Part shown: positions 56,090 through 64,000 of the stretch, in pieces
Position numbering within the stretch: the stretch's first letter is position 1
Layout: each line of letters starts with the position of its first letter
Assembly (NCBI GenBank): GCA_016711705.1
Contig: JADJSK010000005.1
Span: 1-64,000, forward strand
Direction of reading: 5' to 3'
From: Candidatus Brachybacter algidus
GTDB lineage: Bacteria; Bacteroidota; Bacteroidia; Chitinophagales; Saprospiraceae
Length of the DNA: 64,000 nucleotides
Translations under genes and position numbers: made by a program
Notes under the pieces: generated by a model
The model's database searches: none
Seen by the model: only the letters and a program-made list of their open reading frames with translations
Told to the model about the DNA's origin: nothing

Positions 56090-57490
56090 ATGATTAATTT
56101 TATACTTAATGACGAACTTATCAGTGCGGAATGCGCGCCTGAAGAAACAGTACTTGATTTTATCAGGTACCAAAAACATTTAAAAGGTACCAAGATAGGT
56201 TGCAGAGAAGGTGATTGTGGTGCTTGCACGGTCATGGTGGGTACTAAAAAATCAGGAAAGATGGAATATTCTACAGCGACTTCCTGTTTAATGCCCATGG
56301 GCAATGTAACAAACAAACATATTGTCACCATAGAAGGCATCTCCCAAAAAAGCCAGGAATTAAGTCTTGTTCAAAGTTGTATGGCAGACAATAATGGAAG
56401 CCAATGTGGCTTCTGCACTCCCGGTTTTATTATGTCATTAACTTGCTTTGCAATTTCAAAGGAAGAAAAATCTTTGTTAAACGCGGTGAAAAGTATTGAT
56501 GGTAACATATGCAGATGCACTGGTTATAAATCAATAGAGAGAGCTGCCAATCAACTATCAGCTTCTCTTTCAATGAATTATAATTCTAAAAAGAATGCTA
56601 TTTATTCATTAAATGTTGTACCATCTTATTTCAGTTCTATCTTTCAAAGATTGGAAGAATTGTCACAAAAAGCAATAACAGACCATGTTGACATCAATCT
56701 TCCGACTATAGGAGGAGGCACTGATCTCTATGTGCATGAAAGACATGAATTATTAGAGACAAAAGCAAATTTCAAAGGATTAGATAATTCGACATTTGAG
56801 ATAATGCAAGAGAATGATTTCATTTTATTGGACGGGGGTACTACAGTAAGTCAATTTCTAAATAATTCTATTATCAGGTCTATATTTCCTGATCTGGATA
56901 AACATATTAAACTTGTCTCTTCTACACCAATACGCAATATGGCAACCTTAGCAGGCAATTTTATAAATGCCTCACCTATTGGTGATATGACGATTTTTTT
57001 TATTGCACTACAAGCTGAAATATTACTTGAAAATGCTGGAGAAAACTGGATGCCCTTAAGTGAATTATATCTTGGCTATAAGTCCTTAAGGAAAGATAAA
57101 AACGAACTACTTCTATCCATTCGCTTCAGAAAACCTAGTGCATTTTCCTTCTTCAATTTCGAAAAGGTAAGCAAACGAACTCACCTTGACATCGCTTCTG
57201 TTACATCTGCTTGTATTTTAACTTTTGAAAATAATAAAATTGTACAAGCTGTGCTATCTATGGGAGGAGTAGGTCCTATACCTATGTTTCTGAGAAACAC
57301 GTCTTCATTTATCAATGGTTTTGTACTGCCCTTAGGAGATGAGCAATACAAAGTGCTTAATGATGTGCTGCAGGATGAGATTAAACCCATTTCAGATATC
57401 AGAGGTTCGGAAAAATACAAACGTTTGCTAGCTTTTCAGCTTATTAAAGCTCATTTTATCGAAATCCAAAAGAAATATGCGCAGCATTGA
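56090..57490 (+). CDS. xdhA: Xanthine dehydrogenase small subunit (2Fe-2S and FAD)
   Basis: 466 residues. The N-terminal plant-type [2Fe-2S] site has C38, C43, C46 (GCREGDCGACTV) and C66; the second cluster has C106, C109 (CGFCTPG) and C141, C143 (CRCTG). The FAD domain follows (about 200-380) with IGGGTDLYVH and RNMATLAGNFINASPIGD. It passes electrons from the molybdenum site of XdhB to FAD and NAD. The stop lies inside the next gene (14-base overlap), so they are coupled. Confidence 0.93.
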   Translation: MINFILNDELISAECAPEETVLDFIRYQKHLKGTKIGCREGDCGACTVMVGTKKSGKMEYSTATSCLMPMGNVTNKHIVTIEGISQKSQELSLVQSCMADNNGSQCGFCTPGFIMSLTCFAISKEEKSLLNAVKSIDGNICRCTGYKSIERAANQLSASLSMNYNSKKNAIYSLNVVPSYFSSIFQRLEELSQKAITDHVDINLPTIGGGTDLYVHERHELLETKANFKGLDNSTFEIMQENDFILLDGGTTVSQFLNNSIIRSIFPDLDKHIKLVSSTPIRNMATLAGNFINASPIGDMTIFFIALQAEILLENAGENWMPLSELYLGYKSLRKDKNELLLSIRFRKPSAFSFFNFEKVSKRTHLDIASVTSACILTFENNKIVQAVLSMGGVGPIPMFLRNTSSFINGFVLPLGDEQYKVLNDVLQDEIKPISDIRGSEKYKRLLAFQLIKAHFIEIQKKYAQH

Positions 57491-59738
57491 TATACACGAT
57501 CATGTTAAAGGACGCTCCATTTATCTGGACGATATTCCACTGATTCAGGGTACTTTATTTGCCAGAGTTTTTACTTCAAATGTTGCGCATGGAAGGATCA
57601 TAAAACTTGATATATCCAAAGCGCGCGATTTGGAAGGGGTTCATAAGGTATTGATCTCATCTGATATTACCGGCATTAATCAAATAGGTGGTATCATCGA
57701 TGATGAACCATTGATGGCAGAGAACATTGTGGATTTCATTGGGATGCCCATCGCCCTTGTATTGGCAGATTCTGAAAGTATTGCACGAAAAGCATGTAAA
57801 CTTATTGAATGCGAAATAGAAGCATTTGAAGAAATTACTGACCCTCGCATCGCTTATGAAAAGGGAGCACTCATCATACCTTCTAAAAAATTTATTCTAG
57901 GCGATACCGAATCAACCTGGTCCTCTTGTAGCCATATTTTCGAAGGTAAAGCAGATATCAATGGTCAGGAGCATCTTTATATTGAAACGCAGGGCGCATA
58001 CGCGCAGCCTGTGGAAGGAGGTAAAATAAAGGTATACTCTTCGACTCAAGGTCCCACCGCAGTCCAGCGCGCTGTAGCTAAAGTGACTGGAATGGAAATG
58101 CATAGTATCGAGGTTGATGTAACTCGAATTGGCGGTGGTTTTGGTGGCAAAGAAGACCAGGCAAATGCGTGGGCTGCACTTTGCGCATTAGGTACTCACA
58201 TCACAGGAAGACCTGTAAAATACTCTTTAAGTCGTGAGGAAGATATTTACATGACAGGAAAGCGGCATCCATATAGTGCGGATTTTAAAATAGGTTTTGA
58301 CAACAAACTGAAGATCCTAGCCTATGAAGTTACGTTTTTTCAGAATGCAGGAGCTGCGGCTGACCTTTCACCGGCTGTACTTGAGCGCACTTTATTCCAC
58401 TGCACTAATGCTTATTTTATACCTAATGTCAACGCAATAGCTCATTGTTGCAAAACCAATCTACCCCCAACACAGCTTTTAGGGGTTTTGGTGGACCTCA
58501 GGGTATGTTTGTCATAGAATGTGCTATAGCAATAGCAGCACCCAAATTGAATTGCAAAGCATCAGATATTCAAAAAGCAAATCTCATCACAACAGGAGAT
58601 GTATTTCCATATGGGCAACTCGCAGAAAGCGAGGCAGAAACTTCTTGGCAACAGTTTGAAGACCGTTTTGATCTGAAAAAAATGCAGCAAGATGTAGATC
58701 AATTCAATAAAGAAAATATACATTTAAAAAAGGGACTTGCTGTGCAGCCCATTTGTTTTGGCATTTCATTTACGAAAACACTCATGAATCAAGCCAGATC
58801 TCTTGTCCATATTTATACGGATGGTTCTGTAGGTATAACTACAGGAGCAGTAGAGATGGGTCAAGGTGTGAATACAAAAATCGCTCAGGTTGCAGCTCAT
58901 ATTTTTTCTTTACCAATAGATAAAATCAGGATTTATTCCACCAATACGACACGGATTGCAAATACCTCTCCTTCAGCTGCTTCTGCTACGGCTGACTTGA
59001 ATGGTAAAGCAACACTTATGGCTTGTGAGGCAATTAAGGAAAGATTAAAAAAAGTAGTTATAAGCATTGCTGACACTAAAGAACAAAATTCTGACATTGA
59101 AATTAGAGATGGATTAGTATTTCTTGATAGCCTTGAAACTAAAATAACATGGCAAGAACTTATTTCAAAAGCTTTTGAACAAAGAGTCAGTTTGAGTGAA
59201 CATGCGCATTATGCCACTCCGGATGTACACTTTGATTGGAGTAAAGGTAAGGGTCATCCATTTTCTTACCATGTATATGGGACATCAGTTACTCAAGTTA
59301 CTGTCGATTGTATAAGAGGAAATTATGAAATTGATTTCGTAAAAGTTGTACATGACTATGGACAATCTATGAATCCTATGATAGATTTGGGCCAGATCGA
59401 AGGCGGTATAGTCCAAGGTATTGGATGGATGACTTGTGAAGATGTATTTTATGATGAAAAAGGGAAACTCCGTTCGAATGCACTTTCGACATATAAGATA
59501 CCGGATATTTATGCTGCTCCAAAGGAAATAGATATTATTCCATTAATAACAGATAAAGAAAATCTAGCTATTCTGCAATCCAAAGCTGTCGGAGAACCAC
59601 CATTGATATGGACTTGGAACATATTTTGCAATTGAAAATGCAATTCAGTCTTTTAACCCTACAGTGCCACGTCGGATGAATGCTCCGTATACTCCTGAAA
59701 AAGTTTTGCTGGCTCTATATGGATCTAAGGACTTATGA
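57477..59738 (+). pseudogene. xdhB: Xanthine dehydrogenase molybdenum subunit, frameshifted twice
   Basis: About 754 residues if repaired. Molybdopterin-binding motifs are present: GGGFGGKED, AFRGFGGPQG, MGQGVNTK and the AVGEPP loop with the catalytic glutamate. The frame breaks at a run of five C (58466-58473), where six would give LPPNTAFRG, and again after AVGEPPLI (about 59607), where a missing TA in ATATAT accounts for the shift; the last segment reads YFAIENAIQSFN to the stop at 59738. Both lesions are short-repeat contractions. As everything else in the operon is intact, sequence error is a serious possibility. Oxidises hypoxanthine and xanthine in relatives. Confidence 0.85.
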
Positions 59739-60709
59739 AAAATTCCAGTCTCAAGTTTTGGGAGTTTTTGGAAGAACAAGTCCATAATTTTGTTCCAACT
59801 GCCCTGCTTATAGTTGTGGAAAGTGAAGGCAGTAGTCCCGGAAGAGTAGGATTTAAGATGGCTGTAAATGATAAAAAAGAAATGTCAGGCAGTATTGGCG
59901 GAGGCATCATGGAAGTCAAAATTGTAGAAAAAGTATATAAAGCTTTACAGGACAGCAAACTAAAAACCCATCTGATAAGACAGCAACATAATAAAGATAG
60001 TCCGGTCAATCAAAGTGGAATGATCTGTTCGGGTTTTCAAACAATTTTGATTCTCCCGTTAATGCCAGAATATCTCACAGCAATCACCACCATAAAAGAC
60101 TCCCTTATTAAAAATAATATCGTTTCATTGTTTATCCAATATTCTAAAAATGAAACGAAACTAAAAGCTATAAACGAAGCGCAACAATTAACATCCTTCA
60201 CTCAATATTCTCAGGAAAGTTACCTATTCAACGAAGTCATTGGACAAAAGGAAACTGTAGTCATTATTGGTGGTGGTCATTGTTCACTAGCGTTATCTGA
60301 GCTGTTAAACTGGCTTGACTTTAGGGTAAAGATAATCGAAACCAGAAAGCATATCAATACATTAACTTCGAATATATTTGCTCACGATGTCAATATAGTA
60401 GATACTTATGAAGATATTATACCGTTAATTCCTGATCGAAATAGTTATTTAGTGGTCATGACTATCGGTTATCGGCAAGACGCTATTGTTTTACATCAAT
60501 TACTTGGTGTTGGTTATAGATATATAGGAGTCCTAGGAAGTAAAAAAAAGATCGAAACTTTAATATCTAGTTTATCAAATGATTTTTCAGATGATGTTCT
60601 GGCAGAAATAAATGCCCCAATAGGATTAGATATATCCAGTAAAACTACGAGGGAAATCGCTGTGAGTATAGCGGGGGAAATAATTGGGTTGAGGAATAAG
60701 AAAAATTAA
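59735..60709 (+). CDS. xdhC: XdhC-family molybdenum cofactor insertion protein
   Basis: 324 residues; start overlaps the xdhB stop (ATGA). N-terminal XdhC/CoxI motifs: VVESEGSSPGRVGFKMAV and GSIGGGIMEVK. The C-terminal Rossmann domain starts VVIIGGGHCSLALSELL, then IETR. XdhC binds the molybdenum cofactor, helps its sulfuration and hands it to the large subunit. Operon order xdhA-xdhB-xdhC is standard. Confidence 0.92.
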   Translation: MKNSSLKFWEFLEEQVHNFVPTALLIVVESEGSSPGRVGFKMAVNDKKEMSGSIGGGIMEVKIVEKVYKALQDSKLKTHLIRQQHNKDSPVNQSGMICSGFQTILILPLMPEYLTAITTIKDSLIKNNIVSLFIQYSKNETKLKAINEAQQLTSFTQYSQESYLFNEVIGQKETVVIIGGGHCSLALSELLNWLDFRVKIIETRKHINTLTSNIFAHDVNIVDTYEDIIPLIPDRNSYLVVMTIGYRQDAIVLHQLLGVGYRYIGVLGSKKKIETLISSLSNDFSDDVLAEINAPIGLDISSKTTREIAVSIAGEIIGLRNKKN

Positions 60710-60740
60710 ACGGTAATATGATGACTGTAATGTAGAATGA

Positions 60741-60758
60741 GACAGCTTGCAAGCTGTC
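60741..60758. other. Perfect 18-bp palindrome
   Basis: GACAGCTTGCAAGCTGTC, 32 bases after the xdhC stop. It could be a terminator stem without T-run or a protein-binding site; no second copy was seen in the window. Confidence 0.6.
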
Positions 60759-60790
60759 TGAACGATAAGGTTCAAAGGGCCACTAAGTGT

Positions 60791-60830
60791 AAAAAACAAA
60801 AAAGCCTTGCAATCTTACGACTACAAGGCT
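60791..60830 (-). terminator. rRNA operon terminator
   Basis: On the - strand, AGCCTTG (60824-60830) pairs with CAAGGCT (60803-60809) across a 14-base loop, followed by TTTTTTG and further T. It lies about a dozen bases past the 5S gene and fits as the terminator of the - strand rRNA operon. Confidence 0.82.
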
Positions 60831-60841
60831 AATTATGTTGA

Positions 60842-60955
60842 TCCGGCAACGACCTACTCTCCCACACACGAAGTGCAGTACCATCGGCGCAGTAAGGCTT
60901 AACTTCTCTGTTCGGAATGGTAAAAGGTGGAACCCTTACGCTATAATCACCGGAA
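60842..60955 (-). rRNA. rrf: 5S ribosomal RNA
   Basis: Read on the - strand, the sequence starts near CCGGTGATTATAGCG, contains CCGAACAGAGAAGTTAAGCC and ends GAGAGTAGGTCGTTGCCGG, typical of a Bacteroidota 5S rRNA. Ends are accurate to a few bases. Confidence 0.93.
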
Positions 60956-60999
60956 ATTCTTATCTCAAACGCGTTCGTTTGATGTTGTTCTTTTATAAA

Positions 61000-61070
61000 G
61001 TCTTTGGTCTTTAGTCTTTGGTCTTTAGTTGGTTTGGCCAAAGACCAACAGCTAAAGACTAAAAGCTAAA
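61000..61070. repeat. Tandem and inverted repeats in the 23S-5S spacer
   Basis: GTCTTTGGTCTTTA occurs twice in tandem (61000-61013 and 61014-61027), followed by GTTGGTTTGGCC and its near-inverse GGCCAAAGACCAAC, and then CTAAAGACTAAAAGC, which pairs back with the tandem units. The block can fold into a long imperfect hairpin in the rRNA precursor. Confidence 0.6.
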
Positions 61071-61151
61071 TGACATAGATGGGAAGTAATTTTTCGTTCT
61101 GTTCGAGCTCATTGAGCTTACATATGAATGATTAAAGAGTAATTAAAAAAA

Positions 61152-64000
<2,849 letters not shown>

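Overview
The window is AT-rich DNA from a member of the Bacteroidota. The evidence is a set of secreted proteins with type IX secretion (T9SS) C-terminal sorting domains (19801-22143, 39691-42687, and two giant genes at 42912-55557), Omp28-, YHYH- and MbnP-family proteins, lipoproteins with Bacteroidota-like lipoboxes, and a Bacteroidota-like 5S/23S rRNA pair. I would guess a Saprospiria- or Chitinophagia-like lineage, but cannot place it more finely.

Positions 1 to about 26,900 are an accessory region in which every gene is on the + strand. It contains a VanW-like gene, a broken PaiB-like gene, a complete type I restriction-modification operon (hsdM, hsdS, an AlbA/Schlafen-ATPase gene, hsdR), a HigB/HigA-like toxin-antitoxin pair, DoxD/DoxX genes, an agmatine-deiminase-like lipoprotein, two near-identical ABC-transporter pairs, an alpha/beta hydrolase, an FG-GAP protein, an Omp28-T9SS protein and a DUF3830 protein. 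Two families of non-coding repeats punctuate it. Family IR is a ~90-135 bp imperfect palindrome whose organisation resembles integron attC sites (nine copies). Family GI is a ~360-530 bp element on the - strand whose ends look like a group II intron (5' GTGTGCC..., 3' ...GTCTACTCGAT) without a reverse transcriptase; there are seven substantial copies and two fragments. Where a gene precedes a GI copy, the GI 3' end lies about 15-52 bases after that gene's stop codon. The GI 5' end often abuts an IR element. The best single interpretation is a cassette array whose junctions have been repeatedly invaded by ORF-less group II introns. This is inference: neither an integrase nor a reverse transcriptase is in the window.

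Positions 27,000-37,750 hold ordinary-looking genes: hydrolases, a Crp/Fnr and an AraC regulator, a cupin, tandem 208-residue outer-membrane-like paralogues, an L7/L12-CFI-box fusion, a DPP-IV-like peptidase and a GNAT pseudogene. Positions 37,929-42,687 form a probable copper-related export cluster: MbnP-like, MbnH-like di-haem cytochrome, and two YHYH-T9SS proteins. Positions 42,912-55,557 (- strand) encode two giant repeat proteins of 2338 and 1634 residues, probable cell-surface adhesins. Positions 56,090-60,709 encode a xanthine dehydrogenase operon (xdhA, xdhB, xdhC). The window ends in 5S and 23S rRNA genes on the - strand; the 23S lacks only its extreme 5' end.

At least seven genes are split by frameshifts, most explained by a one-base shortening of a homopolymer or a change in a dinucleotide repeat. 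This pattern suggests sequencing or assembly indels at least as strongly as real gene decay, so each 'pseudogene' label caused only by a frameshift is provisional.
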